A DNA stretch of 64,000 nt from Euonymus europaeus (Eukaryota > Streptophyta > Magnoliopsida > Celastrales > Celastraceae). Positions 1-9,859 of the stretch are shown in pieces. Below the pieces are notes generated by a model that worked only from the letters and a program-made list of their open reading frames with translations, was not told the DNA's origin and made no database searches. How positions within the stretch are numbered: the first letter of the stretch is position 1; every line of letters starts with the position of its first letter. The translations under genes were made by a program, and so were the position numbers. Where the stretch lies: contig OY756960.1 in the NCBI GenBank assembly GCA_963580455.1, positions 30,563,238 through 30,627,237 of the forward strand, written 5' to 3'.

Positions 1-248
1 TGGTGTAAACGCTCAATCAAACACACGCTTTGCCTAGTTTTATAATGGTTAATTTTCACTGGCCACACGTCCGAACGTCCATTCTCAAAGTATAGCCATT
101 TTGCTTTTGCTGCTGCCGTATAGGATGGGCCAGGGCTCGCCGGCTGGATATTGTATCCGAAGATGAAGTCCTCACCATTGATGCCGATAATTATCATAAA
201 TGGAATAGCTTTTTTCAGTCGGAGCTTAGCTCGCCTTGGTCCGATCAT
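1..248 (-). CDS. Partial hypothetical protein running off the left edge
   Basis: On the minus strand an open frame begins at an ATG at 246-248 and stays open for 82 codons to the window edge. An in-frame TAA lies two codons upstream of the ATG, so this is a plausible start. The N-terminus is basic (MIGPRRAKLRLKKA), followed by a hydrophobic patch and a segment rich in aromatic residues (WLYFENGRSDVWPVKI). A second Met at codon 18 is an alternative start. I recognise no family. A chance open frame of this length is possible, but the amino-acid composition looks like real protein. The 3' part is missing. Confidence 0.35.
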   Translation of the reverse strand, partial: MIGPRRAKLRLKKAIPFMIIIGINGEDFIFGYNIQPASPGPSYTAAAKAKWLYFENGRSDVWPVKINHYKTRQSVCLIERLH

Positions 249-579
249 CACTTATAGAGAAACGTCTAGAATTATCTATCGAAGAAAAAAACGATCTACG
301 TGTAATGGCAAAAATTGGAGTCTTGAATTAGGAGAGAAGAGTGTTTGAAGAAAAGGGAAGACATATTTCCAATCCAAGTTATCTGTATCAATCTCGGCCT
401 TTGGATTAATTGTATTGATTAGATTTGAGAAATTGAAGGTGTTGCTATGCTAAAGGGCAACGTATTTGTTGAAAGACCAATTTGAAGGAGAAAATGAGAG
501 GGAGGGAGATGTGTATGTACACATGTCAATTTGTGTGTGGTCAAAATGGGTTAAAAATGACTCAACGGTTGATACTTCA
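249..579. other. Gene-free spacer
   Basis: No coding frame, repeat or RNA gene is recognisable here. If the leftmost frame is a real gene, this would be its 5' flank. Confidence 0.4.
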
Positions 580-955
580 TAGAGTAGTGCTAAATAGCCC
601 AAGTTTACGTAGCCCAACAATTAACCCAAGTCTACATGGCATGCTTTGTAAGCAAATGACATGAAAAATTAAAATTTTGAAAAACAAAATATCTCATTTG
701 AAAAACTCACAGCACATTTTTTTTTTATTTTCTTAAACAAAATTTTAAAACACTTTATCTCTTAAAATACATATTAGATTTCGAAAAAAATTACGTATCC
801 ATAATCAACAAGTAAAGATCTATCAACGATAAGTTTTAATCACTCATTCTTAATTACATTGTTTTTAATTACATTATTTTTAATTACATTGTTTTTTTGT
901 ACTAATATGTGGGTTACGTAGGTTATAATGTTTATTTATGAGTACCGATATGAGC

Positions 956-1190
956 TCGTATATCGAATTTTCTTACTATAACCTAAACAATAAGTGTTAA
1001 ACCCTAAGAGGAACAAATTCGCTAAACCCTAACGGGATCGTGTATCGAATTTTCATGTTGTAACCTAAACATTAAGTGCTATAAACCCCAAGGGGAACGA
1101 ATTTGCTAAACCCTAACGGGCTCGTGTAGCGAATTTCAATTTTGTAACCTAAAAGACTTAGATTCACTAAATCTCAACGGATTCACTACA
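956..1190 (+). repeat. Telomere-like minisatellite, about 83-bp unit
   Basis: Three diverged copies of a unit of 82-84 bp can be phased on the block TATCGAATTTT (961, 1043, 1127). Each unit carries CTAAACCCTAACGG and AACCTAAACA-type strings close to the plant telomere repeat CCCTAAA. The telomeric motif is interspersed in a longer unit, so this is not a true interstitial telomere array. Confidence 0.6.
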
Positions 1191-1551
1191 AAATCTTAAA
1201 TGTCTCAAGTGCTAAACCTTAGGGCCCTAACTATTATACTCTAACGGGTTCAGATACTCAACATAATTTCAATAAAAATGTGAAAAATAATGAATATATA
1301 TTATACTATCATAATATAATAAAATTTCAGCTTGAATAAACACTTTACACATCATATATATGAATTACATTATTTTTTAAAATAATGTAATTGAAAAAAC
1401 GCAATAAAAACTATAGATAATGAGTCTTATTAGAAAGATTTATACACGCTGAGTTTGAATATGTAATTTTTTTTGAAATCTAACATGTATTTTGAGAGAT
1501 AAACCGTTTTAAAGCTTCGTTTATGGAAAAGATAAATAAAAGGAAAATGAT

Positions 1552-1889
1552 ATATATCTCATGGGGTTGTATCCCATGAGATCCCATATTTTATTTCATT
1601 GTATTATTATAATGGAATAACAGATTTTATTACAATGAAATAACGTATTCCATTGTAATAATACGTATTCCACTGTACTAAAATATGTTATTCCATTGTA
1701 TTATTACAATGAAATATCTCATACGTTATTTCATTGTATTATCACAATGGAATAACAGATTTTAGCACAATGAAATAACGTATTCCAAAGTAATAGTACG
1801 TATTCCACTGTAATAAAATCTGTTATTCCATTGTATTATATAATGAAATAAATTATGGGATCCCATGGGATATAACCCCACGAGATATA
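1552..1889. mobile_element. MITE with about 45-bp terminal inverted repeats, nested
   Basis: The left end TATATCTCATGGGGTTGTAT is matched by the reverse complement of the right end, TATATCTCGTGGGGTTATAT, and the match continues through CCCATGRGATCCCATA into TTTATTTCATT. The interior consists of alternating inverted copies of TTATTCCATTGTA and TACAATGGAATAA, so the whole 338 bp can fold into a long hairpin. It sits in the right arm of the larger inverted-arm element. The flanks are TA-rich and the target-site duplication cannot be fixed (TA is possible). Confidence 0.65.
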
Positions 1890-2000
1890 AAACGGACTGT
1901 AAATAAAAGCTAAATTTTTAAAAAAAGTCCAACATGGCACACCAACATGGAGTGCCATGTAGACTCGGGTTGATTTGGGCTAATAAAAGTTGGGTTTCAT

Positions 2001-2831
2001 AACATTTTTGTACTTCATATATCGAGTATGTGATAAAGGTATGTAATTTCAAGTACGATTTTTTAACCATTGTTGCTGTTTATGCATATATACTTGGGTT
2101 TGGATAAAGGATCGTGAGTTAATATCGTGTAGAATTCCTCAAAAGGGAAGTTAATATTATGTAGAATTCCTCAAATTGCCTTTTAATGTAGATCTTACCT
2201 TACTCACTACGCATATGCTTTTCTGAATATTGTGTACTTGCCAAAAAAATGGATATCATGTGGAACTTGCAAAAAACATGGATAAAACATAAACCCTTTT
2301 TGGATATCAGCCCCCTCATTCTTTTTCCTCCCGCCTCACATGAAGAAAAGCATAAGGGAAACCAATATTATTGTCTCCTGCTTCTTAGTTCTAATACTTG
2401 GGTTGGACAATAATAGTAAATCAGGCTCAATTTGTAGTTGTTTTGCAATTAGAGAAAAATCTCAGTCTGCCTCATGTTCATGATTGTTCTCCCAACCTCT
2501 TTTGCCCAACAAAAACCATTGGATTGGACAACCATCTCTTAGATGGAACTTTATTTACCACCCAAGTTGGCCAGCGCTTATTGTTAGCAATACAAGCTGA
2601 CGAGTTCTCCACTTCTTCTTATATTATGATGCTACTCTACTTTATCAGGTTAATATTATTAATTACCACACTTTTTTTAAAAAAACTTTACATCACTGCA
2701 CTATATATTGTTCTGGACAATTAAAGAAACTAACCTTATTGTGAACATACAACTGTGTTTATTTGTTTGATTTATTAATTGTATGTCTTATCTAAGCTTA
2801 GTGTTAGTGTTCCTTCTCGAACCCTAGGAGC
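2001..2831. other. Gene-free spacer left of copia element 1
   Basis: AT-rich sequence with a tandem duplication of a GAATTCCTCAAA-type block around 2105-2175. An open frame of 108 codons at 2398-2724 has no recognisable domain. Sequence continuity implies that 2836 and 7902 were adjacent before copia element 1 inserted. Confidence 0.4.
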
Positions 2832-2836
2832 CATAT

Positions 2837-3042
2837 TAAAGAGCTTTGATGATAGAATTTTCATTAAAACACAAAACCCACACCAACCAACTACTTATAC
2901 AGAGAAGAAGACATTTGAAAGAGAACCAAAGATACAACGGCTACTGACATGGATTTGACAACTATCTGTTGTCTCATGTCCTAATTAAATCATATGGGCT
3001 GAATAATCTTGATAGGCCAGGTTGGGTTGGTTATTCTCTTTA
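2837..3042 (-). repeat. 3' LTR of copia element 1
   Basis: 206 bp, beginning TAAAGAG and ending CTCTTTA on the plus strand. These ends are perfect inverted repeats of each other but are TA..TA instead of the usual TG..CA. About nine substitutions separate it from the partner LTR at 7691-7896. The outer flank CATAT is the target-site duplication. Confidence 0.9.
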
Positions 3043-3635
3043 CCCTTCCTCAAGAGAGGGGGAATTTGAGTGACCCCGATCTTGGAACACAAAGTTGAAA
3101 ATCTTTGTTTGGGCAGAGATTTGGTCATCATATCGGCAAGTTGATGCTCAGTAGAAATTTTATGGACAGTGAGCTTGCCTTCATTGACCAGTTTGCGAAT
3201 GAAATGAATATCCAAAGCAATATGTTTCATGCGAGAATGAAGAACAGAATTCTGACTCAGATTTGTTGCACCTTGATTATCACAGTAAATTATGGGGGAA
3301 GTAGATAGCGACCAATGAAGTTCAGATAAGAGATGTTGGAGCCAAATGACCTCTGAGGCAGTAGTGGCAAGTGCCATGTATTCTGCTTCAGTTGATGAAC
3401 GAGCAATAGCACGTTGTTTTTGCGATTTCCAAGAAATCGGAGTGGAGCCAAGAAGTACCAAGTATGCAGATGTTGATGAACGATCATCAGGTTTACTAGC
3501 CCAATCGGAGTCAGAATAAGCACTCAAAGTGAGTGATGAAGATTTGAGAATTGATGTGCCAAAATTGTGAGTGTCTTTCAAGTAGCGAAAAAGACGCTTG
3601 AGTAAGGACCAATGAGTATCTATGGGACACTGCAT
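2985..3635 (-). pseudogene. Copia 1 RNase H domain
   Basis: The frame carries the copia RNase H signature: SDSDWASKPDDRSSTSAY, then SWKSQKQ, SSTEAEYMAL, and DNQGA with the C-terminal ADMMTKSLP. It is offset from the reverse-transcriptase frame by a frameshift near 3640. The stop codon lies inside the 3' LTR, so the last residues are LTR-encoded. The domain normally removes RNA from the RNA:DNA hybrid during reverse transcription. It is non-functional here because it is separated from the polyprotein. Confidence 0.85.
3043..3051 (-). other. Polypurine tract of copia element 1
   Basis: Minus-strand GAGGAAGGG lies directly upstream of the 3' LTR. This is the expected position of the plus-strand DNA primer. 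Confidence 0.7.
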
Positions 3636-4730
3636 GAATTGCGCATTCGATTGACCTCAAATTGAAGATCAAGCCGAGTGATACTAAGATATTGAAGACT
3701 ACATATAATTTTTCTGTACTCGGTAGGATCAGTGAGAAACGTTCCATCAGTGGAGGAAGTATGGAAATGGGCAGGAAGAGGAGTGTTCACACTTTTAGCG
3801 CCGGACATTCCAGTTTGTTCCAAGAGATCACGAATGTACTTCTGTTGTGAGAGGAGTAGTCCTTGTTGTGTATTAGTAACTTCGACACCAAGAAAATAAG
3901 ATAAGTCTCTGAGGTCTTTGAGAGAAAAGGCAGCAGACAAAGCCTTGATTATCTTGCTAAGAGGAGATTTATTAGAGCATGTAATGATCAAGTCATCGAC
4001 ATAAACGAGAATATACATAAGATCGTTATGGTCAGATAGGATAAATAAAGAGGAATCTGCTTGGGAGTTACGAAATCCCAGTTTTAAGAGACAGTCACTA
4101 AGTGCAGTGTACCAAGCTCGAGGAGCTTGTTTTAGTCCATAGATGGACTTATGTAGCTTGTAGAAATAGTTTGGATAGGTAGCATCCTCAAAATCGCGAG
4201 GTTGTTTCATGTAAATAGTTTCTTGGAGAACTCCATTGAGGAAGGCATTGTTTATGTCCAAATGATATAGATGCCAGCCCTGCAACACAACAATTGTTAG
4301 TACAGTTTTAATAGTTGCAGACTTGATGACAGGGCTAAAGGTGTTATGATAGTCTAAGCCAGGCCGTTGAGCAAAGCCTTGGGCGACCAAATGAGCTTTA
4401 TAGCGAGAGATGGAGCTGTCGGGATTGAGTTTGACTCGAAAAATCCACTTGGAACCAATTGGTTTTATGTGAGGTTGGGGGGGTACCAAGGTCCAGGTGG
4501 AATGAGATTGTAAGACATAGAATTCATCCTGCATGGCACGTTTCCATTTAGGATGAGACAAGGCAGCTTTAACAGATTTTAGTTCAAGTGTATCTGGAAG
4601 TGGATGAAGAGTAGCGAGATGTAGATTTTTAGGTTTGTAAATTTGTTCATGGACCTGGTGGTCATAGAATGGACACGGTTTGTAGGTGGAGAATGAGAAG
4701 TAGTTGAAGTAGTAGGTGGGTGGTTGGGAG
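3620..4730 (-). pseudogene. Copia 1 reverse transcriptase domain
   Basis: Copia reverse transcriptase with the opening block SKWIFRVKLNPD, the block YGLKQAPRAWY and the catalytic YVDD (in ILVYVDDLIIT). The annotated start at 4730 is the hAT insertion junction. The open frame actually begins a few codons earlier inside the hAT end (Met from GCCATCCCTA). It ends after a degraded VNRMRNS block where a frameshift leads into RNase H. Upstream linker and integrase continue beyond the hAT element. Confidence 0.88.
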
Positions 4731-4738
4731 GTTGAGAG

Positions 4739-5280
4739 TAGGGATGGCAAAATTTCTCGCGGGTACCGGACCCGAAATTTCGAGTTCGGGGTCGGGTTTG
4801 GGTGCTACCTGAACCCCACTGCCCGGGGATGGGTAGGGTATGGTAATACCTTACCCGGCCCCGAACTCGACCTGAACTTTTTTTAATATTTTATTTAAAT
4901 ATATATATATATTAAATATATCTAATAGATTAACACACACATATATATATATATATACATACATTGACATACATATATATATATACATTGACAAACATAC
5001 ACACACACAAATATATATATATATATATATATTGACATACATATATACATATGACACATATATATAATACATACATATTGACATATATATATAATACATA
5101 CATACTAACACATACATGTATATATATATAATACAAGTACATATAATATTGTAGTATTTTTGGGGTTCGGGGATTCCCCGAACTCCAAAAATCGGGTTTG
5201 GGGATGGGGGCGGGGATGGAGTTCGGGTTCGGGGATGGGGAGAGCATACCCGGCTCCGCCCCGCCCCGTTGCCATCCCTA
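4739..5280. mobile_element. Ac/Ds-like hAT element, non-autonomous, 542 bp
   Basis: The termini are TAGGGATGGCAA and TTGCCATCCCTA, a perfect 12-bp inverted repeat resembling the Ac/Ds end. A perfect 8-bp duplication GTTGAGAG flanks it (4731-4738 and 5281-5288). Eight-bp target duplication is the hAT hallmark. The subterminal regions are GC-rich with repeated CGGGTTCGGGGATGGGG-type blocks, and the centre is an AT/AC microsatellite. No transposase. The insertion cut the copia polyprotein between integrase and reverse transcriptase. Confidence 0.93.
4893..5146. repeat. (TA)n/(CA)n compound microsatellite inside the hAT element
   Basis: Runs of ATATAT mixed with ACACAC and CATACATA. The open frames read through it (Tyr/Ile/Cys/Val only) are artefacts of the repeat. 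Confidence 0.85.
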
Positions 5281-7153
5281 GTTGAGAGAGGGAGCGAGCA
5301 GAATTAGTAGATGGTTGGGATGGAGACAAGGTGGGACATAGTTGGGTGGGAGAAACAGATGAAGAAGATGGGCAAGGTTGAACTACAATAAGTGAAGCGA
5401 GGGTACAATTGTCATGGGCAGAGGACATAGATGGAGAAACGGAAGGAGGTGAATATGAAAGAAATGTATGTTCATGGAAGATTACATGGCGAGAGAGATA
5501 AATTTTGTGAGACGAAGGATCAAAGCACTTGTAAGCACTTTGATGTGTGGAGTACCCAACGAAAATACACTTTTTGGAACGAGGTTGCAGTTTGTGAGCA
5601 GTGTATGGCCTTAGCCATGGAAAACAAGCACAACCAAATGTGCGAAGCTTGAGATAGTTAGGGTCTTTATTAAAAAGAAGTTGAAATGGAGTTTGAGGAG
5701 AAGTGGCTGACAGTGGCAGACGATTAATCAAGTATGCTGCCGTTTGAAAAGCAAAACTCCAAAAAGTGAAAGGAAGATTAGCGGTATGAAGAAGAGTACG
5801 AGCCATTTCACTTAAATGACGGTGTTTGCGTTCAGCTAAAGCGACATGCTGGGGAGTGTGAGGTGGAGAAGTACACCAAGAGATGCCTTCCTTTAATAAA
5901 TAAGGTTTAAGTTTGAGAAACTCTCCACCATTATCACTATAGAGAGTTTTAATGGAGAATTGAAATTGTTTTTCAGCCAGAGTTTTAAATTGGACAAAGA
6001 GTGAATACACATCAGATTTCTTATGGATAGGATAGAGCCATGTGTACCTAGTATATTGATCAACAAAGATGATGTAGTATGTATGACCATCAATTGATTG
6101 AAAGAGAGAGGGGCCCCATACATCACTATAGACGGTTTTAAGTGGATGGGAGCTTGTAACAGTAGAAACACCAAAAGGGAGTTTATGAGTTTTATTTAAC
6201 ACGCAAGAGGTACAAGGAGTAAGATTACGAGTAGTACGAGGTAAAGCAATTGATTTGATAAGAGTGGACAAAATAAAATTGGATAGTTGACCCAAATGTT
6301 TGTGCCACTGATCAAGACTGGACTTTGGAGATGAAGAAGCAGTAGTGGAGTTGTAACAATTCACAACAGAAGAATCCAGATGATAAAGGCCATTAATGCA
6401 GCTTCCCAGTGCTATGGTTCGTCCAGAATCCTGAGCCTTAACAACACAGTGAAAAGGAAAGAACTCAACAAAAACTTTATTTTGTTTGGTTAGTTCATGT
6501 ATGGAAATTAAATTTTTATTTATTAAAGAAACACATAGGATGTTGTTAAGATGTAAAGGCTGTGTCTGTGTGTGAAGGGTTGTGTTACCGATATGAGAAA
6601 TAGGCAAACTTGAACCATCCCCGAGTAAAACTTCATCAGTACCATGATAGTCGGATGGTGTTGCCTCATTTGTAATTTCAGAGGTCATACTGTGACTGGC
6701 ACCAGAATCCAAAAGCCACTGCTGAGTGGAAGTGGAATTTGGAACTGAGGGAACACTGGCTGCATAGTTAGCAGAAGGTTGAGGTTGATTAAAGTTGGTT
6801 GCATAGAACTTTAATTTGCGACATTTGTTTGCATGATGACCGGGTTTTTCGCACAACTGACACACCACACGAGGAGGACCACGACCACCTTGTTGCCAAG
6901 GAGGTCTGGATCCACGGCCATGATTCATATTTCCTGAATAATTTTCCTGGGAATTGGGATGCCGTTGATGATAATTGGCCGTGACAAGCTGAGTGTTTTG
7001 AGCAATAATGTGCCGATTGAGATAAGCTTCATGAGCCACAAGATAATCCTTGAGTTCAGCATAGGTGAAAGGATTTTCGTGAATCTGAATGGAACCCACA
7101 ATTCCCGTATATTCATCTGGAAGTCCTTCCAGGATATAAAGAGTCAAGTGCAT
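5281..7153 (-). pseudogene. Copia 1 gag C-terminus, protease and integrase
   Basis: In order: the end of gag (EGLPDEYTGIV), a CCHC knuckle (CQLCEKPGHHANKC), the aspartic protease site WLLDSGASHSM, then the GAG-pre-integrase/HHCC zinc region (HKHLGQLS..CTSC). Next is the integrase core with acidic residues in VYSDVWGP, LYSDNGGEF and ALAERKHRHL. The frame runs on into the hAT element and stops at 5105 there, giving a chimeric C-terminus. The N-terminal link to the rest of gag is broken by a frameshift near 7113-7153. Confidence 0.9.
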
Positions 7154-7643
7154 CTGCTAGAAGTTTGATTTCTTGGAGATATTCATCAATACGTTTGGAT
7201 CCTTTGGTATAATGAATCAGTTGAGATTTTAATTGGAGGATGCGAGAGCGAGAAGTGTTTGCAAAAAGATTGTGGATTTTCTTCCACGCTTCCGCGTTGG
7301 TACTGACATCTCCAAGAAGAGGCAAGACTGTGCCATCAATAGAGGCCACAATAGCATGTAGTATGAAATTGTCTTGGCTCAGCCATAAAGAGTTAGTAGT
7401 AGGACCACTAGAACCAGAGTCAGAAGGAAGGGTTTCAGAAGGTGATGGACATGGACATGGCTTTGAACCATCCACATAGCCTAATAGACTGTAGGCACGT
7501 AATAAAGACATAAACTGAAGCCTCCATGATGGGAAATTAGTGGTAGTAAGCTTAATGGGAATGGGGGAGATAACATGTACAGTGATAGGAGAAGTAAAGG
7601 AAGAGACAGCAACAGTTGTTGAGAGGGAGGAGGAAGTCGCCAT
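7113..7643 (-). pseudogene. Copia 1 gag N-terminal part
   Basis: Starts at the ATG at 7643 (MATSSSLS), about 50 bp downstream of the 5' LTR. It shows the copia gag pattern: I.IKLTTTNFPSWRLQF near the N-terminus, the WLSQDNFIL block, AWKKIHNLF, and IDEYLQEIKLLADAL. It forms the nucleocapsid shell in intact elements. The frame terminates about 10 codons after a frameshift that separates it from the rest of gag. Confidence 0.85.
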
Positions 7644-7677
7644 GACAGAATCAGAACCACACTCGTCGGAGTTTGGT

Positions 7678-7690
7678 GGCTTCGATACCA
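7678..7690 (-). other. Primer-binding site of copia element 1
   Basis: Minus-strand TGGTATCGAAGCC starts directly at the 5' LTR end and resembles the common plant TGGTATCAGAGC site for initiator tRNA-Met, with a small mismatch. Confidence 0.75.
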
Positions 7691-7896
7691 TAAAGAGCTT
7701 TGATGATAGAATTTTCATTAAAACACAAAAACCACACCGACCAACTACTTATACAGAGAAGAAGACATTTGAAAGAGAACCAAAGATACAACGACTACTG
7801 ACATGGATTTGACAACTATCCGTTGGCTCATGTCCTAATTAAATCACATGGGCTGAATAATCTTGATGGGCCATGTTGGGCTGGTTATTCTCTTTA
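7691..7896 (-). repeat. 5' LTR of copia element 1
   Basis: 206 bp with the same TAAAGAG...CTCTTTA termini as the 3' LTR. The next five bases after its outer edge, CATAT, match the other flank, which fixes the LTR ends as TA..TA. Confidence 0.9.
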
Positions 7897-7901
7897 CATA
7901 T

Positions 7902-8390
7902 ATCATTCCCCCACGCATTATCTGTCTCTTCCTAAAGCTATCGCTAACCAAACAACCTCACCTCTTCCTGAATCTCAAAATTTATCTTGACTTTTGCTTT
8001 GATTCTTCGCATTGTTCCTTTGATTCTTCCTTATTCAAATAGTCAACTATGTTGTTGGCGGTGTCAATCGGCTCTGGTGAGCTTCAATCTTGCATTTTGT
8101 TTTTTTGGTGCAAATTCAATCGGTTTGGTTAATTCACCATTCCTCATTTTTATAGTCACTGTAGTTGCCGATTGTCACACTTAGGGAGCGATGTGGAGAT
8201 GGAGTGGTATGGTCTTGGTCTTCACAAGATAGCTACTGTAGGAACCAAACTTTACTCTACCTAAAATCTTTGTATATTTACAAATTTGATGGTCTTTTGT
8301 TTTGCACAAATGAAAATTGGATTAGATAGTTGTCCAATTTTTGTGCTAGCAGAGTAATAGACTAATATATATTAATGTATTGACATATAC
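7902..8390. other. Gene-free spacer upstream of the polygalacturonase fragment
   Basis: No recognised coding sequence. It is CT-rich near 7905-8020, then AT-rich. Confidence 0.35.
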
Positions 8391-8394
8391 ACGG

Positions 8395-8803
8395 TATACC
8401 ATTGAAGATTGGGGAAGACCCAATACTGGATTTGCTAGGACATTTGAACATTGTACGATGACTAATGTCCAAAACCCAGTTGTTATTGACCAAAATTACT
8501 GCCCCGACAGAAAAAATTGTTCTGGAAAGCCGAAGTCATCATATCTTGATTTTCCTGAAATGAATTCTAACATTTTTGGTCTTTACAATTTGGTTGACAT
8601 AGGCTACTGAAGTTAGAATAAGTGATGTGACTTACCAAGACATCCATGGATTGTCAGCAATAGAAGTGGCTGTGAAGCTGACTTATAGTAAGCAGAATCC
8701 ATGTAGTGGTATTACAATGGAAGATGTGAAGTTAGTTTCGGGAACAAATCTCCTCAAGCTTTTTTGTGTTAATTCTGGTGGACTTCTGAACAACAGCAAG
8801 TAA
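8395..8803 (+). pseudogene. Polygalacturonase (GH28) C-terminal fragment
   Basis: Two blocks resemble the C-terminal part of plant exo-polygalacturonases, which hydrolyse pectin in the wall. The first (8395-8536) reads IEDWGRPNTGFAR, then CTMTNVQNPVVIDQNYCPD. The second (about 8611-8803) reads VRISDVTYQDIHG, EVAVKL and NPCSGITMEDVKL, ending near CVNSGG. The 70-80 bases between look like a remnant intron without a good GT donor. The catalytic N-terminal and central repeats are absent, so this is a fragment, possibly carried by a Helitron that ends near 9858. Confidence 0.75.
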
Positions 8804-8957
8804 GAAGTTCTAAACAAATTTCCTCAAGCTTTTTCTTTTTTCACTCATATTCCAGATTTTTGGAGTTGCTTTCTTCAATTTACAGGTGGTATCTATTGCA
8901 TGTTTGTTTTTAGATAGGCTTTAACATTCAACCTTACTACAAACCAATAATTTCCTG

Positions 8958-9266
8958 TTTAGTGTTCTAAATCTGTGCAATTTGTAGTATTTTTAGGAAA
9001 ATAGATGGGGGAAATAAATAGATGTGTCATCAGATATCACCTATATTTAAACTTGGGTTCTAAAACTTACTTTGCTAAAGCTTTCTACAAACCATAAAAC
9101 AGGATTATCATTAGAGCTGCAGTATCTACAAGGTACACTTGCAATGGCAGACAAATTGATGTACGCCTCATTCTTCGGTGTTCTAAATCTATGCAATTTA
9201 TAGTACTTTTAGGGAAATAAACAGAGGAAATAAATACTGGTATCATTAGATATCACCTCAATGGTC
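8958..9266. repeat. Diverged direct duplication
   Basis: A block of about 85-90 bp starting GTTCTAAATCT at 8961 recurs at 9179 (GTTCTAAATCTATGCAATTT), including the AGATATCACCT end. The copies are roughly 80-85% alike by eye. Confidence 0.6.
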
Positions 9267-9418
9267 AGAAGCTTTTGGCAGGTAATAAAACTGTCTCTGT
9301 ATTATTTATGGAGTCTGAAGTTTAGTTTATTTTCACTACCTGTGTTTTCTCAATGTTGGATGAGGTCATTTCCTAGGATCTAAGGCAATGGTTGTAAATA
9401 TATAGAAAATGCAGGGAA

Positions 9419-9530
9419 TGTTTATTGGTTTGCTCGCAAAACTGGCATTTGCTTTCATGCTTTGCAAAGAAGAGAGAGATTGACATGTTTATTGGTTTGC
9501 TTGCAAAACTGGCATTTGCTTTCATGCTAA
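9419..9530. repeat. Tandem duplication, 67-bp period
   Basis: TGTTTATTGGTTTGCTCGCA and the following CTGGCATTTGCTTTCATGC occur at 9419 and again at 9486 with one difference. The 145-codon open frame covering this area is not supported by any domain. Confidence 0.7.
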
Positions 9531-9829
9531 AGCAACTTTGGTGCAAACGTTGGATGGGGGAAATTGAAGCAGCTTGCGATGTTAGAGGCCATGTCTCTTC
9601 CTTATTTCATGACCACTGCGACACTTCGGTAGTTATGGGTCCAGGTCATATTTTGAATGTAATGAGTTACCTTGATATGATCAATGCCAAAATCTGGACA
9701 TTTTGGAAAGATTTTACGATTGTTGGTGGCCTATCAGTTCTCCCCCATGTACTCTCTCTGTCGTGCACTCACTCCAAGTATGAAAATTTTCTTTTGTTTA
9801 TCTTTTTTTTTCCTTCTAAAATCAACAGT

Positions 9830-9858
9830 CCCGCTGCAACGCGCGGGTCTATCACTAT
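9830..9858 (+). mobile_element. Helitron-like 3' terminus, mutated
   Basis: A GC-rich hairpin CCCGCTGCAACGCGCGGG (9830-9847) is followed eight bases on by CTAT and a T. The CACTATT compares with CACTAGT at the better Helitron end at 26910. Helitrons end in a short hairpin, then CTRR and a host T. A single G-to-T change would account for CTAT. The 5' end was not located. Confidence 0.4.
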
Positions 9859-9859
9859 T

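Larger units (their letters stand above)
580..2000. mobile_element. Inverted-arm DNA element (foldback/MULE-like, non-autonomous)
   Basis: The outer parts are inverted copies of each other. The left arm, about 585-860, contains AGCCCAAC, AAGTCTACATGGCA and a run like ATTTCGAAAAAAATTACGTA. The right arm, about 1375-1990, carries the same blocks reverse-complemented, enlarged by a MITE at 1552-1889. The middle holds a telomere-like minisatellite. No transposase is present. A related copy lies at 46.4-46.96 kb. Long inverted arms suggest a Mutator-like or foldback element, but I could not find a clean target-site duplication, so the ends are approximate. Confidence 0.55.
2837..7896 (-). mobile_element. 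Ty1/copia LTR retrotransposon 1, degenerate (Ale/Retrofit-like)
   Basis: A complete-length copia element on the minus strand. It has two 206-bp LTRs about 96% identical by eye, a tRNA-iMet-type primer site, a polypurine tract, and gag, protease, integrase, reverse transcriptase and RNase H in copia order. It is flanked by perfect 5-bp target duplications CATAT (2832-2836 and 7897-7901). Frameshifts near 7130 and 3640 and a hAT element at 4739-5280 break the polyprotein, so it cannot be autonomous. The short LTRs and gag style suggest the Ale/Retrofit lineage, but this is only a tentative assignment. Confidence 0.9.

Noticed and set aside
956..1190. A true interstitial telomere array
   Set aside because: The CCCTAAA motif occurs once or twice per 83-bp unit, not in head-to-tail tandem.
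2398..2724. A 108-codon plus-strand frame
   Set aside because: No domain or coding signature; it turns into AT-rich low-complexity sequence.
4851..5247. Tyr/Ile/Cys-rich open frames on the minus strand
   Set aside because: They are translations of the TA/CA microsatellite inside the hAT element.
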